Below are positions 1 through 8,960 of a DNA stretch of 64,000 bases, piece by piece. The notes under the pieces were generated by a model that was not told the origin of the DNA, ran no database searches, and was given only the letters and a program-made list of their open reading frames with translations. A program made the position numbers and the translations under genes. The stretch comes from Erwinia sp. 198 (GTDB taxonomy: Bacteria > Pseudomonadota > Gammaproteobacteria > Enterobacterales > Enterobacteriaceae). Positions within the stretch are counted from its first letter, which is position 1. Each line of letters starts with the position of its first letter. The stretch is taken from assembly GCF_003937915.1 (NCBI RefSeq), contig NZ_RHUM01000008.1, positions 175,631-239,630 on the forward strand, read 5' to 3'.

Positions 1-1994
1 AGCCGCACGCCCCGGTTGCCGACGGCAGCGAACTGCCGCTGGTACCGGTAAATAAAACGACCGAACAGAAAAACTGGGACAACTACGGCAATACGCCGGG
101 CGGCAGCCGCTTTGTGGCGCTGGACCAGATTACGCGCGACAACGTGAAAGACCTGAAGGTAGCCTGGACTTTCCGCACCGGCGATATTCCTGACAGCCCA
201 ACCGGCAACGGCGCGGAAGATCAGCAAACGCCTTTGCAGATTGGCGATGTGCTCTACCTTTGCACGCCGCACAACAACGTGATCGCGGTCAACGCCGACA
301 CGGGGAAAAAGATTTGGGAACACGTGGTGAATGCGCAGGCAGAGGTCTGGAACCGCTGTCGCGGCCTGGCTTACTTTGACGCCACTCAGCCACTGAAACA
401 GCCTTCAGTGCCTGGCTCTACGCCGGTGCCGCAGGCCGTGCTGCCTGCGGGCGACAGCTGCCAGCGTCGTCTGCTGATGAATACCATCGACGCGCGCCTG
501 ATGGCTATCAACGCCGACAACGGCGAACTGTGCCAGAACTTTGGCGACCACGGTGTGGTTGACCTGAAAGCGGGCCTGGGCGAAGCGCAGGATCCAAAAT
601 ATCAGCTGACCTCTGCGCCAACGCTTGCGGGCACCACCGTGGTGGTCGGCGGCCGCGTTGCGGATAACGTTCAGACCGATATGCCTGGCGGCGTGATCCG
701 CGGCTTTGACGCGATCACCGGCCAGATGCGCTGGGCCTTTGATACGGGCAACGACGATCCGAATGCAACACTGCAGCCGGACCAGAGCTATGCCCGCAGC
801 ACGCCTAACTCCTGGGCGCCGATGTCCTACGATCCCGCGATGAATACCGTGTTTATGCCAATGGGCAGTTCATCGGTCGATCTGTATGGCGCAACGCGTA
901 CCGCGCTGAACCATAAATATGGTGCTTCCATTCTGGCGGTCGATGCGACTACCGGCAAAGAGAAGTGGGTTTACCAGACCGTGCACAACGATCTGTGGGA
1001 CTTTGACCTGCCGATGCAGCCAAGCCTGATCGACTTCCCGATGAAGGATGGCACCAGCAAACCGGCCGTAGTGATTGGCACCAAAGCGGGCCAGATCTAC
1101 GTGCTGGATCGTCTGACCGGCAGGCCGCTGACCGAAGTAAAAGAAGTGCCGGTTAAAAAAGGCAATATCCCGAACGAGCAGTATACGCCGACGCAGCCTA
1201 AGTCTGTCGGCATGCCGCAGATTGGCGCGGAAACGCTGAAAGAGTCTGATATGTGGGGCGCTACGCCGTTCGATCAGCTTGCCTGCCGCGTAGCCTTTAA
1301 ATCCATGCGCTATGACGGTCTGTACACCGTGCCGGGCACCGACAAAGCCCTGAGCTTCCCAGGCTCGCTGGGCGGCATGAACTGGGGCAGCCTGTCTACC
1401 GATCCGAACAATCACTACATCTTCGTCAACGACATGCGTCTTGGCCTGTGGGTGCAGATGATCCCGGCCAATACCGGCGCTACCGCTCGCGGCAGCAACG
1501 GCGGGGAAGCGATCAACACCGGCATGGGTGCGGTGCCGCTGAAAGGCACGCCTTATGCGGTAAACAAAAACCGCTTTATGTCGCCGCTGGGCATCCCTTG
1601 CCAGAAACCGCCGTTCGGTACGCTCTCCGCTATCGATTTGAAAACGCAGAAGCTGGTGTGGCAGGTTCCGGTTGGTACGGTGCAGGATACCGGTCCGTTC
1701 GGCATCAAAATGCACGCGCAGATGCCGGTAGGGATGCCGACGCTGGGCGGCACGCTGGCTACGCAAGGCGGCCTGGTATTTATCGCGGGCACGCAGGATT
1801 ACTATCTGCGCGCGTTTGACTCGGCTACCGGTAAAGAGGTGTGGAAAGCACGCCTGCCGGTTGGCAGTCAGGGCGGCCCTGTCAGCTACAAGTCGCCGAA
1901 AACAGGCAAGCAGTACATCCTGATTTCAGCCGGCGGCGCGCGTCAGTCTCCGGATCGCGGCGACTACGTAATTGCTTACGCGCTGGATAAATAA
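1..1994 (+). CDS. membrane-bound PQQ-dependent dehydrogenase (glucose/quinate/shikimate family), 3' part
   Basis: The frame is open from the left edge, so the 5' end, expected to hold the membrane anchor, lies outside. The visible ~664 residues are the periplasmic quinoprotein propeller that oxidises a sugar or cyclic polyol and passes electrons to ubiquinone. Seen: NWDNYG near the start, TPNSWAPMSYD, TVHNDLWDFDLPMQPS (the Asp/Trp segment at the active site of glucose dehydrogenase), GTKAGQIYVLDRLTG with a likely PQQ-contacting Lys, DMWGATPFDQLACR, and the C-terminal GDYVIAYAL. It matches E. coli Gcd along the whole visible length, but segments such as the one before MPTLGG differ, so quinate/shikimate or another polyol is possible. 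No gene follows on this strand; a strong hairpin lies just after the stop. Family is certain, substrate is not. Confidence 0.9.
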   Translation, partial: PHAPVADGSELPLVPVNKTTEQKNWDNYGNTPGGSRFVALDQITRDNVKDLKVAWTFRTGDIPDSPTGNGAEDQQTPLQIGDVLYLCTPHNNVIAVNADTGKKIWEHVVNAQAEVWNRCRGLAYFDATQPLKQPSVPGSTPVPQAVLPAGDSCQRRLLMNTIDARLMAINADNGELCQNFGDHGVVDLKAGLGEAQDPKYQLTSAPTLAGTTVVVGGRVADNVQTDMPGGVIRGFDAITGQMRWAFDTGNDDPNATLQPDQSYARSTPNSWAPMSYDPAMNTVFMPMGSSSVDLYGATRTALNHKYGASILAVDATTGKEKWVYQTVHNDLWDFDLPMQPSLIDFPMKDGTSKPAVVIGTKAGQIYVLDRLTGRPLTEVKEVPVKKGNIPNEQYTPTQPKSVGMPQIGAETLKESDMWGATPFDQLACRVAFKSMRYDGLYTVPGTDKALSFPGSLGGMNWGSLSTDPNNHYIFVNDMRLGLWVQMIPANTGATARGSNGGEAINTGMGAVPLKGTPYAVNKNRFMSPLGIPCQKPPFGTLSAIDLKTQKLVWQVPVGTVQDTGPFGIKMHAQMPVGMPTLGGTLATQGGLVFIAGTQDYYLRAFDSATGKEVWKARLPVGSQGGPVSYKSPKTGKQYILISAGGARQSPDRGDYVIAYALDK

Positions 1995-2004
1995 GCGCGG
2001 TAAT

Positions 2005-2037
2005 AAAAAGCCCCGCCAGCAATGGCGGGGCTTTTTT
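2005..2037. terminator. bidirectional rho-independent terminator
   Basis: A perfect 14-bp stem (AAAAAGCCCCGCCA and its complement) with loop GCAA has A-runs on the left and T-runs on the right, so it can stop transcription from both convergent sides: the dehydrogenase gene (+) and the emfourin gene (-), whose stop is 5 bases away. Confidence 0.92.
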
Positions 2038-2041
2038 CTGG

Positions 2042-2374
2042 CTACTGGCCGTCGTGCCAGAGCTGCACCAGTTCGGGCGGCGCCAGATCCTCAGGGATTA
2101 GGATCACCAGATTGCCGACCTGCTGCCGCGTGGCATAGCTGATTTCGATACGGTAATAGCGCTGATCGCCTCTTCCGGCGCGGCTTTGCTCTCCCGGCGG
2201 TTCTCCCAGCCGCAGCGCATGGCGCAGTACGCTGCACACATGTTCCCGCTGCGGAGGATCCAGTTGGGCCAGCGCGATGCGTCTTGGGCTGGACAGTTTA
2301 GGGATAAAAGCAAAACCGCCTTCGCGCGCCACGTCGATGACCGCGTCGTCGCTCAGTTCCGGAAGTGAATTCAT
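2042..2374 (-). CDS. emfourin-like protease inhibitor
   Basis: A 110-residue protein encoded directly behind a protealysin-like protease; its ATG overlaps the protease stop (ATGA at 2371-2374), so translation is coupled. It is the size and in the position of emfourin, the proteinaceous inhibitor of protealysin described in Serratia, and has the family's general look: a short acidic N-terminus, then VAREGGFAFIPKL and a C-terminal RYYRIEISY ... ILIPEDLAPPELVQLW. No signal peptide is visible, consistent with an intracellular inhibitor that protects the producer from leaked protease. The name rests mainly on partner and size; inhibition itself is inferred. Confidence 0.8.
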   Translation of the reverse strand: MNSLPELSDDAVIDVAREGGFAFIPKLSSPRRIALAQLDPPQREHVCSVLRHALRLGEPPGEQSRAGRGDQRYYRIEISYATRQQVGNLVILIPEDLAPPELVQLWHDGQ

Positions 2375-3384
2375 AACACGCCAACCTCCTTCCAGGCATT
2401 TTCAATAGCCTGACCTACCGATTTATTAAAACGTTTCTGACCGTGATTAACAGTATACTGCGCGAAGGTTTTAAAGTCGGCATTCTGCGGCAGCGTTTTA
2501 TCGCATACCGTATCATACCAGGCGTAGCCGGCCTGTTCCCAGGCGTAGCCGCCGAGCGTCTTCGCGGCCAGATAGAAAGCGCGGTTGGGAATGCCGGAGT
2601 TCAGATGCACGCCGCCGTTGTCTTCGCGCGTCTGGATATAGCCTTTCATATCCGCAGGCTGAGGATCTTTGCCCAGCAACGGATCGTCGTAGGCCGTTCC
2701 CGGCGCCGACATAGAGCGCAGTCCTTTGCCGTTAATGCCTTCGGCCAGCAGCCCTTCACCGATTAGCCAGTCCGCCCGGTCGGCCGTCTGCTTACGGCTG
2801 AACTGCTTAACCAGCGAGCCAAAAACGTCCGACAGCGATTCATTCAGCGCGCCGGCCTGCTCAAAGTAGATCAGTCCGGCTTCGGTTTCCGTTACGCCGT
2901 GCGCCAGCTCGTGGCCGACCACATCCAGCGCGATGGTAAAACGATTGAAAATTTCGCCGTCGCCGTCGCCGAACACCATTTGCTGACCGTTCCAGAAGGC
3001 GTTCTGATAGTCTTTGCCATAGTGCACGGTGCCTTTGAGCGTCAGCCCCTGATTATCCAGAGAATTACGCTTATAGGCCTGCCAGAAAAAGTCGTAGGTG
3101 ACGCCAAGATAGTCGTAAGCCTCATTGACGGCAACGTCGTTATTGCCTGACTGGCCTTCGCTGCGCACCAGCGTACCGGGAAGATTTTGGGTCTGCTCTG
3201 AATCATAGATTTCCCGCTGAACCTGGCCCGGCGCGGCGGTTTTTGCCCCGTCCGGTTTGGCCCAGGTTTCCGCCATCAGCGTCTGCACGTGCGCCAGAGT
3301 CTGACGCGCGCAGCTCTGCTGCAGGCCGGAGCCGTTATCAATGATTTTGCTAAGCATATAGGGAGGGATGACGCCGTAATGCAT
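2371..3384 (-). CDS. protealysin-like M4 metalloprotease precursor
   Basis: A 337-residue thermolysin-family (M4) zinc protease. Residues 7-13 (PPYMLSK) are the short propeptide motif of protealysin-like precursors, and the ~50-residue propeptide precedes the catalytic part. HELAH (158-162) with Glu182 in NESLSD are the zinc ligands and catalytic Glu; GGVHLNSGIPNRAF carries the second catalytic His. No Sec signal peptide is seen, as is usual for protealysin. The start at 3384 is chosen because AAGGAG lies 6 bases upstream (3391-3396) and it puts the PPYML motif at the N-terminus; upstream in-frame starts would add an unrelated 33 residues. Forms an operon with the overlapping inhibitor gene downstream. 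In Serratia this enzyme is linked to cleavage of host actin and to invasion; that role here is inference. Confidence 0.93.
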   Translation of the reverse strand: MHYGVIPPYMLSKIIDNGSGLQQSCARQTLAHVQTLMAETWAKPDGAKTAAPGQVQREIYDSEQTQNLPGTLVRSEGQSGNNDVAVNEAYDYLGVTYDFFWQAYKRNSLDNQGLTLKGTVHYGKDYQNAFWNGQQMVFGDGDGEIFNRFTIALDVVGHELAHGVTETEAGLIYFEQAGALNESLSDVFGSLVKQFSRKQTADRADWLIGEGLLAEGINGKGLRSMSAPGTAYDDPLLGKDPQPADMKGYIQTREDNGGVHLNSGIPNRAFYLAAKTLGGYAWEQAGYAWYDTVCDKTLPQNADFKTFAQYTVNHGQKRFNKSVGQAIENAWKEVGVL

Positions 3385-3685
3385 ACCATGCTCCTTGGTC
3401 CATCGTAAATGTCCAAAAAGTATAGTGGCTGCTTTGCGTACGCGCATAAACAGGCCTGCGGTATATTCGCACCATGTCTGCACAAGCCGCCACAGCCTGG
3501 GTTCTCGTCAACGTAATGCAGGGCGTCAGAGCGATAAGGCAGCCAGAAATCCCAAACTGGACAGGCCATTTTATACAAAACCAGCCTTTTTTCTTAAAAG
3601 ATATCATCAGTGCCGGAATTGATTTTCCTGATGTTGCTAAGGCCTTTACTGTCGGTATTGGATAATTATCGTAAAAGGACATGTT
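3385..3685. other. intergenic region between divergent protealysin and small orphan gene
   Basis: This stretch must hold the promoters of both divergent units. A TATACT that could serve as a -10 for the protease lies at 3419-3424 on the minus strand, without a convincing -35. AAGGA at 3675-3679 is the ribosome binding site of the rightward small gene. No RNA gene or clear operator is seen. Confidence 0.4.
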
Positions 3686-3949
3686 ATGGAAAACGGTTTT
3701 AGTATTGCGATGATGCCGGTACAGCTTGCGGCTGTAATAGCAGATGAAACCGCTACAGGGGATTCAGTCAGCAACCGCACAGGGGACGGAGTAGGATTTC
3801 TGGGAAGCGTATCCAAACTTGCCAGCGCGACTGCCCTGTGTCTGGTACCTGAGCCTGGAGATTTAACTAAGGCGGGCTGCATTGTCATGGGCGCTCACAG
3901 TCTGGACGGGATCGGTTCATCCGCTTATCAGGTGTACACCGGCAAATAA
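3686..3949 (+). CDS. small hydrophobic orphan protein, probably the front of an interrupted gene
   Basis: An 87-residue product with a good ribosome binding site (AAGGA, 6 bases before the ATG). It is rich in Gly, Ala, Ser and Val (GFLGSVSKLASATALCLVPE), with two Cys and no cleavable signal. The frame is closed by TAA at 3947-3949, but the same frame then stays open for 53 more codons of similar composition, so this looks like an N-terminal piece of a ~141-codon gene hit by a nonsense change. From memory, such Gly/Ala-rich segments resemble those preceding the variable C-terminal domain in some enterobacterial polymorphic-toxin-like proteins; this is not verified. It diverges from protealysin. 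Function unknown. Confidence 0.5.
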   Translation: MENGFSIAMMPVQLAAVIADETATGDSVSNRTGDGVGFLGSVSKLASATALCLVPEPGDLTKAGCIVMGAHSLDGIGSSAYQVYTGK

Positions 3950-4111
3950 AAAGCATCAATGACCGCCCGCGCCACGGCGGGTATTGCTAAGGATCCCGGC
4001 GCTTCTGACAACGCTACTGAGCAGACTGGGATAGCTGTCGATATGATCATTCCGTTCGCCGTGGCTGGATTTCCTGAGCTGGCTGTCGGCTTATTTAAAG
4101 CAAAAACGTAA
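3950..4111 (+). pseudogene. in-frame continuation beyond the stop of the small orphan gene
   Basis: Directly after TAA at 3947-3949 the same frame remains open to a second TAA at 4109-4111. It contains an ATG at 3959 that would give a 50-residue product (starting MTARATAGIAKD, ending VGLFKAKT), but no ribosome binding site precedes that ATG. Composition (Ala, Gly, Val, hydrophobic) continues that of the preceding 87 codons. The simplest reading is the 3' half of the same gene, now separated by a point nonsense mutation or read through at low level. Confidence 0.4.
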
Positions 4112-4125
4112 TGAGTAGATGGACG

Positions 4126-4143
4126 GCCCGCCAGCTGGCGGGC
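4126..4143. repeat. 18-bp perfect palindrome
   Basis: GCCCGCCAGCTGGCGGGC is fully self-complementary. Neither side has a T-run, so it is not a normal terminator, although it sits between the convergent ends of the small orphan frame and xseA. It could be a protein-binding dyad or a remnant of a palindromic repeat unit. Confidence 0.6.
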
Positions 4144-4223
4144 ATTATCACTCCCGGCTACTTTCTGAATGCAAAACCGGCATCGCTTTCTTTACTCTGC
4201 CATCGATCATCAGTCTGCAGGCC

Positions 4224-5594
4224 TCATGCCTTTTTAGCGCGGGCTTTTTTAACGGGCGTGACCGCCGTAACTTCGCTCTCTATCCAGCCGTCGCTCAGCC
4301 GGGTTTTCAGCCTGTCGCCCGCCTTCAGCTGCGCGGCCTTTTTAATTGCCTGGCCGTCGGCTGCCGTCGTGACGCTAAAGCCGCGCGCCAGCGTTGCCAG
4401 CGGGCTGACGCCTTCCAGCTGCGCCGTCAGCGTGGCGAACTGCTGTTTGCCGCCGTTGAGCTGCGCCTGCATCGCCTGCTGTAAACGGTAGCGCCACTGC
4501 TGAAGCTGCTGCTGCGCGCGATAAAGCCGGTTCTGCGGCTGCGAGGCGGCAAGCCGCTGCGAGGCCTGTTCCTGCTGACGAGCGGCCTGGCGCAGCCGCA
4601 GCTGCATGGCGTCATCCAGCCTGCGGTGAAGCCGCATCAGCGTCGTCTGCTGGCGCGCCAGCCGCAGCTGGGGATGCTGCTGCTGTAAACGGTGGTGCAG
4701 GCGGGTAAAGGTGCGGTTCTGCTGCGCAAGATAGTAGTCCATCGCCATTTCCAGCCTTGTCTGCTGCGACTGAAGCTGGCGCAGCAGTTCAAGCTGGTTG
4801 CGGCTGACCAGCTCGGCCGCCGCAGAAGGGGTGGGCGCGCGCAGATCCGCCACGAAGTCGGCGATGGTCACGTCGGTTTCGTGCCCTACGGCGCTGACGA
4901 TAGCGATGCGGCTGGCGAAAATCGCCCGCGCCACGCGCTCGTCGTTGAAGCTCCACAGATCTTCCAGCGAGCCGCCGCCGCGCCCGACGATCAGCACGTC
5001 GCACTCTGCGCGCTGGTTGGCCAGCTCAATGGCGCGCACGATGCTGGCTGGCGCATCCGCGCCCTGAACCGGCGTGGGATAAATCACCACCGGCAGTGAA
5101 GGGTCGCGACGGTGTAAAACCCGCAGCACATCGTGCAGCGCCGCGCCGGTGGCAGAGGTGATCACGCCTACCTGGCGTGCCGGATCGGGCAGCGGCTGCT
5201 TATGGCTCTGTTCAAACAGGCCTTCGCTCGCCAGCTTTTGCTTCAGCTGTTCAAACTGCTGCTGAAGCAGGCCGTCGCCGGCAGGCTGCATACTTTCAGC
5301 AATCAGCTGATAGTCGCCGCGAGGTTCATAAAGCGTGATGGTGGCCCTGACCAGCACCTGCTGGCCGTTTTGCGGCCGAAAGGTTACGCGGCGGTTGCTG
5401 TTGCGGAACATCGCGCAGCGTACCTGTGCGCCGTCGTCCTTCAGCGTAAAATACCAGTGGCCGGAAGAGGGCTGGGAAAAGTTAGAGATCTCGGCGCTCA
5501 GCCAGACCTGGCCCATCTCCATTTCCAGCAGCTTGCGCACCGTGGTATTCAGGCGGCTGACGGTAAAAATATTGGCGGTTGGCGGTAGCGACAT
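4224..5594 (-). CDS. xseA: exodeoxyribonuclease VII large subunit
   Basis: 456 residues, the same length as E. coli XseA, with near-identical motifs. The large subunit joins several small XseB subunits to degrade single-stranded DNA to oligonucleotides in mismatch repair and recombination. The N-terminal OB-fold (about 1-105, [26 protein letters not shown]) binds ssDNA. The catalytic region follows with [29 protein letters not shown] and [28 protein letters not shown]. Next comes a long Gln/Arg-rich coiled coil (about 275-390), then a small C-terminal domain ending in a basic KKARAKKA tail. Diverges from guaBA, as in E. coli. Confidence 0.97.
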   Translation of the reverse strand: MSLPPTANIFTVSRLNTTVRKLLEMEMGQVWLSAEISNFSQPSSGHWYFTLKDDGAQVRCAMFRNSNRRVTFRPQNGQQVLVRATITLYEPRGDYQLIAESMQPAGDGLLQQQFEQLKQKLASEGLFEQSHKQPLPDPARQVGVITSATGAALHDVLRVLHRRDPSLPVVIYPTPVQGADAPASIVRAIELANQRAECDVLIVGRGGGSLEDLWSFNDERVARAIFASRIAIVSAVGHETDVTIADFVADLRAPTPSAAAELVSRNQLELLRQLQSQQTRLEMAMDYYLAQQNRTFTRLHHRLQQQHPQLRLARQQTTLMRLHRRLDDAMQLRLRQAARQQEQASQRLAASQPQNRLYRAQQQLQQWRYRLQQAMQAQLNGGKQQFATLTAQLEGVSPLATLARGFSVTTAADGQAIKKAAQLKAGDRLKTRLSDGWIESEVTAVTPVKKARAKKA

Positions 5595-5686
5595 GTGATA
5601 GAGATCAAACTTTAAATCAGAGGGTTAATTAACCGATACTACATGCCTGACGGGAGGGATCAAGACTTTTTCGTAAATAATGCTGG

Positions 5687-5712
5687 AGGCAATCGATTAC
5701 GCCCTGTATAAT
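5687..5712 (+). promoter_or_regulatory. guaBA promoter with PurR-like operator
   Basis: A perfect TATAAT at 5707-5712 lies 52 bases before guaB. Immediately upstream, AGGCAATCGATTACGC (5687-5702) matches 11 of 16 bases of the PurR consensus ACGCAAACGTTTGCGT, including the central CG and flanking GCAA half, and would overlap the spacer. A recognisable -35 is weak (CTGGAG at 5683). PurR control of guaBA is established in E. coli; here it is inferred from the match. Confidence 0.6.
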
Positions 5713-5764
5713 GCCGCGGCAATATTTTACAAGTTCTCATTCACCCTGAGGTTGAGATATTGCC

Positions 5765-7231
5765 ATGCTAAGAATCGCTAAAGAAGCCCTGACATTTGAC
5801 GACGTGCTGCTCGTTCCCGCTCATTCGACTGTGTTGCCTAATACGGCCGACCTCAGTACCCAGCTTACCAAAACCATTCGCCTGAATATTCCTATGCTCT
5901 CTGCGGCTATGGACACCGTGACCGAAGCGGGCCTGGCTATTGCGCTGGCGCAGGAAGGCGGGCTGGGCTTCATTCATAAAAATATGTCTGTGGAGCGCCA
6001 GGCGGAAGAAGTCCGCAAGGTGAAGAAACATGAAAGCGGCGTGGTGACCGATCCGCAAACCGTGCTGCCCGGTACGGCGCTGAGCGAAGTGAAGCTGCTG
6101 ACCGAGCGTAACGGCTTCGCGGGCTATCCCGTGGTTAACGACGACAACGAGCTGGTAGGCATCATCACCGGTCGTGACGTGCGCTTTGTCACCGATATGA
6201 GCCTGCCGGTTTCGGCGGTGATGACGCCAAAAGAGCGCCTGGTCACCGTTCGCGAAGGCGAAGCGCGCGAAGTCGTGCTGCAAAAGATGCACGAAAAACG
6301 CATCGAAAAAGCGCTGGTAGTGGACGATGCTTTCCATCTGCTGGGCATGATCACCGTTAAAGATTTCCAGAAAGCCGAACGTAAGCCTAACGCCTGTAAA
6401 GACCAGGCCGGTCGTCTGCGCGTCGGCGCAGCGGTAGGCGCGGGCGCGGGCAACGAAGAGCGCGTGGATGCGCTGGTCGCGGCTGGCGTTGATGTGCTGC
6501 TGATTGACTCTTCTCACGGCCACTCTGAAGGCGTATTGCAGCGTATCCGTGAAACCCGTGCAAAATATCCTGACCTGCAGATCCTCGGCGGCAACGTCGC
6601 GACCGGCGCTGGCGCGCTGGCGCTGGTTGAGGCTGGCGTAAGCGCGGTGAAAGTGGGTATCGGCCCTGGCTCCATCTGTACCACCCGTATCGTCACCGGC
6701 GTGGGCGTGCCGCAGATCACTGCGGTTTCTGACGCGGTCGCCGCGCTGGAAGGCACCGGTATTCCTGTGATTGCCGACGGCGGCATCCGCTTCTCCGGCG
6801 ATATCGCCAAGGCGATTGCGGCCGGCGCCAGCGCGGTCATGGTCGGCTCTATGCTGGCGGGCACCGAAGAATCGCCGGGCGAAATCGAACTGTACCAGGG
6901 CCGCTCGTTCAAATCCTATCGCGGCATGGGCTCGCTGGGCGCGATGTCCAAAGGCTCTTCTGACCGTTACTTCCAGACCGATAACGCGGCGGACAAGCTG
7001 GTGCCGGAAGGTATCGAAGGCCGCGTGGCCTATAAAGGCCGTCTGAAAGAGATCGTACATCAGCAGATGGGCGGCCTGCGCTCCTGTATGGGCCTGACCG
7101 GCTGCGGCACCATTGAAGCGCTGCGCACCAAAGCGGAATTCGTTCGCATCAGCGGCGCGGGCATTACCGAAAGCCACGTGCACGACGTCACCATCACCAA
7201 AGAGTCGCCAAACTACCGCATGGGTTCCTGA
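5765..7231 (+). CDS. guaB: inosine-5'-monophosphate dehydrogenase
   Basis: 488 residues, as in E. coli GuaB. Oxidises IMP to XMP with NAD+, the first committed step to GMP. The TIM barrel is interrupted by a CBS-domain pair (about 95-205, [20 protein letters not shown] and [20 protein letters not shown]). The catalytic loop [15 protein letters not shown] holds the nucleophilic Cys (about residue 305), and the mobile flap follows after [15 protein letters not shown]. The C-terminal [20 protein letters not shown] is conserved. First gene of the guaBA operon, 76 bases before guaA, under a TATAAT promoter with a PurR-like site. Confidence 0.98.
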   Translation: MLRIAKEALTFDDVLLVPAHSTVLPNTADLSTQLTKTIRLNIPMLSAAMDTVTEAGLAIALAQEGGLGFIHKNMSVERQAEEVRKVKKHESGVVTDPQTVLPGTALSEVKLLTERNGFAGYPVVNDDNELVGIITGRDVRFVTDMSLPVSAVMTPKERLVTVREGEAREVVLQKMHEKRIEKALVVDDAFHLLGMITVKDFQKAERKPNACKDQAGRLRVGAAVGAGAGNEERVDALVAAGVDVLLIDSSHGHSEGVLQRIRETRAKYPDLQILGGNVATGAGALALVEAGVSAVKVGIGPGSICTTRIVTGVGVPQITAVSDAVAALEGTGIPVIADGGIRFSGDIAKAIAAGASAVMVGSMLAGTEESPGEIELYQGRSFKSYRGMGSLGAMSKGSSDRYFQTDNAADKLVPEGIEGRVAYKGRLKEIVHQQMGGLRSCMGLTGCGTIEALRTKAEFVRISGAGITESHVHDVTITKESPNYRMGS

Positions 7232-7244
7232 TAACCCGGCCTGA

Positions 7245-7268
7245 TGCCCGGCGCTGACCGGGCATTTT
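7245..7268 (+). terminator. intra-operon hairpin between guaB and guaA
   Basis: TGCCCGG (7245-7251) pairs with CCGGGCA (7258-7264) around a 6-base loop and is followed by TTTT. The tract is short and guaA has no separate strong promoter here, so this is more likely a partial terminator or mRNA-stabilising hairpin that sets the guaB:guaA ratio. Confidence 0.55.
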
Positions 7269-7307
7269 ACTTAATCCTGTATTTGTTTATCGCTCTGGAA
7301 TAGCCCA

Positions 7308-8888
7308 ATGACCACGGAAAATATCCATAAACACCGCATCCTGATCCTTGATTTCGGCTCGCAGTATACGCAGCTGGTGGCACGCCGCGTGCGCGAGCTG
7401 GGCGTCTACTGTGAACTTTGGGCGTGGGACGTCACTGAAGAGCAGATCCGCCAGTTTAATCCAAACGGCATCATTCTTTCCGGCGGCCCGGAAAGCACCA
7501 CCGAACACAACAGCCCGCGCGCGCCGGAATACGTTTTCAACGCGGGCGTGCCGGTATTCGGCGTTTGCTACGGGATGCAGACCATGGCGCTGCAGCTTGG
7601 CGGCAAGGTGGAAGGCTCCAGCGAGCGCGAGTTTGGCTATGCGCAGGTAGAAGTTGGCGTGGACAGCGCGCTGACTCGCGGCATTGAAGATTCCCTGAGC
7701 GCGGACGGCAAACCGCTGCTGGACGTCTGGATGAGCCACGGCGACAAAGTTACCGCTATTCCATCCGACTTTGTAACCGTTGCCAGCACCGAAAGCTGCC
7801 CGTTTGCCATTATGGCTAACGAAGAGAAGCGCCTGTATGGCGTACAGTTCCACCCGGAAGTGACGCACACGCGTCAGGGCCAGCGAATGCTGGAGCGTTT
7901 TGTGCTGGAAATCTGCCAGTGTGAAGCGCTGTGGACGCCGGCAAAAATCATCGAAGATGCGGTTGAGCGTTTGCGCGTGCAGGTGGGTAACGACAGGGTG
8001 ATCCTGGGTCTGTCCGGCGGCGTAGACTCTTCCGTTACCGCGATGCTGCTGCACCGCGCCATCGGCGATCGTCTGACCTGCGTATTCGTCGACAACGGCC
8101 TGCTGCGCCTGAACGAAGCGGAGCAGGTGCTGGAGATGTTCGGCGATCACTTTGGCCTGAACATTGTGCACGTGGAAGGCGAAAAACGTTTCCTGGACGC
8201 GCTGGCCGGCGTCGACGAGCCGGAAGCCAAGCGGAAAATCATCGGCCGCGTCTTCGTGGAAGTGTTCGATGAAGAGGCGCTGAAGCTGGAAGACGTGAAG
8301 TGGCTGGCGCAGGGCACCATCTATCCGGACGTGATCGAATCCGCCGCTTCTGCCACCGGCAAAGCGCACGTTATCAAGTCGCACCATAACGTGGGCGGCC
8401 TGCCGAAAGAGATGAAGATGGGCCTGGTTGAACCGCTGCGTGAGCTGTTCAAAGACGAAGTGCGTAAAATCGGCCTGGAGCTTGGCCTGCCGTACAACAT
8501 GCTTTACCGTCATCCGTTCCCTGGACCCGGTCTGGGCGTGCGCGTGCTGGGCGAAGTGAAGAAAGAGTATTGCGATCTGCTGCGTCGCGCCGATGCGATC
8601 TTTATCGAAGAGCTGCACAAGGCCGATCTGTATAACAAGGTTAGCCAGGCATTCACCGTATTCCTGCCGGTGCGTTCTGTAGGCGTAATGGGCGACGGGC
8701 GTAAGTATGACTGGGTGGTTTCGCTGCGGGCGGTAGAAACCATCGACTTTATGACCGCGCACTGGGCGCATCTGCCTTATGAGTTCCTGGGCCGCGTCTC
8801 TAACCGCATCATCAATGAAATCAACGGCATTTCCCGCGTGGTTTACGATATCTCCGGCAAGCCGCCGGCGACGATCGAGTGGGAATAA
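7308..8888 (+). CDS. guaA: GMP synthase (glutamine-hydrolysing)
   Basis: 526 residues; E. coli GuaA has 525. Makes GMP from XMP, ATP and glutamine. The N-terminal class I glutamine amidotransferase domain (about 8-205) has the nucleophile Cys in [16 protein letters not shown] and the His-Glu pair in [12 protein letters not shown]. The ATP-pyrophosphatase domain follows with the PP-loop [19 protein letters not shown] and [13 protein letters not shown]. The C-terminal dimerisation domain (from about 405) contains [16 protein letters not shown] and ends PPATIEWE. Second gene of guaBA; a strong terminator follows. Confidence 0.98.
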   Translation: MTTENIHKHRILILDFGSQYTQLVARRVRELGVYCELWAWDVTEEQIRQFNPNGIILSGGPESTTEHNSPRAPEYVFNAGVPVFGVCYGMQTMALQLGGKVEGSSEREFGYAQVEVGVDSALTRGIEDSLSADGKPLLDVWMSHGDKVTAIPSDFVTVASTESCPFAIMANEEKRLYGVQFHPEVTHTRQGQRMLERFVLEICQCEALWTPAKIIEDAVERLRVQVGNDRVILGLSGGVDSSVTAMLLHRAIGDRLTCVFVDNGLLRLNEAEQVLEMFGDHFGLNIVHVEGEKRFLDALAGVDEPEAKRKIIGRVFVEVFDEEALKLEDVKWLAQGTIYPDVIESAASATGKAHVIKSHHNVGGLPKEMKMGLVEPLRELFKDEVRKIGLELGLPYNMLYRHPFPGPGLGVRVLGEVKKEYCDLLRRADAIFIEELHKADLYNKVSQAFTVFLPVRSVGVMGDGRKYDWVVSLRAVETIDFMTAHWAHLPYEFLGRVSNRIINEINGISRVVYDISGKPPATIEWE

Positions 8889-8929
8889 AGCTGGTTATAA
8901 ATAGCTAATCAGGTCTTAGAAAATAATTG

Positions 8930-8960
8930 AAATGCCGGTCAGTTTCTGACTGGCATTTTT
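8930..8960. terminator. rho-independent terminator after guaA
   Basis: AATGCCGGTCAG (8931-8942) pairs with CTGACTGGCATT (8946-8957) through 12 pairs including one G-T, with a TTT loop and a TTTTT tail. The stop codon of the converging LysR gene (8959-8961) lies in its T-tail, so both units may end here. Confidence 0.88.

Noticed and set aside
870-1766. 298-codon open frame antisense to the PQQ dehydrogenase
   Set aside because: Shadow of a conserved coding frame; the product is Arg/His rich without domain signals.
3474-3665. 63-codon frame upstream of the small orphan gene
   Set aside because: No ribosome binding site and partial overlap with the protealysin leader; too weak to call although its C-terminal half looks protein-like.
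5768-7183. 471-codon open frame antisense to guaB
   Set aside because: It mirrors the codon pattern of guaB, has no ribosome binding site and no recognisable domain.
7287-8771. 494-codon open frame antisense to guaA
   Set aside because: Same effect of GC-rich codon use in guaA; composition (His, Gln, Arg, Phe rich) is that of a shadow frame.
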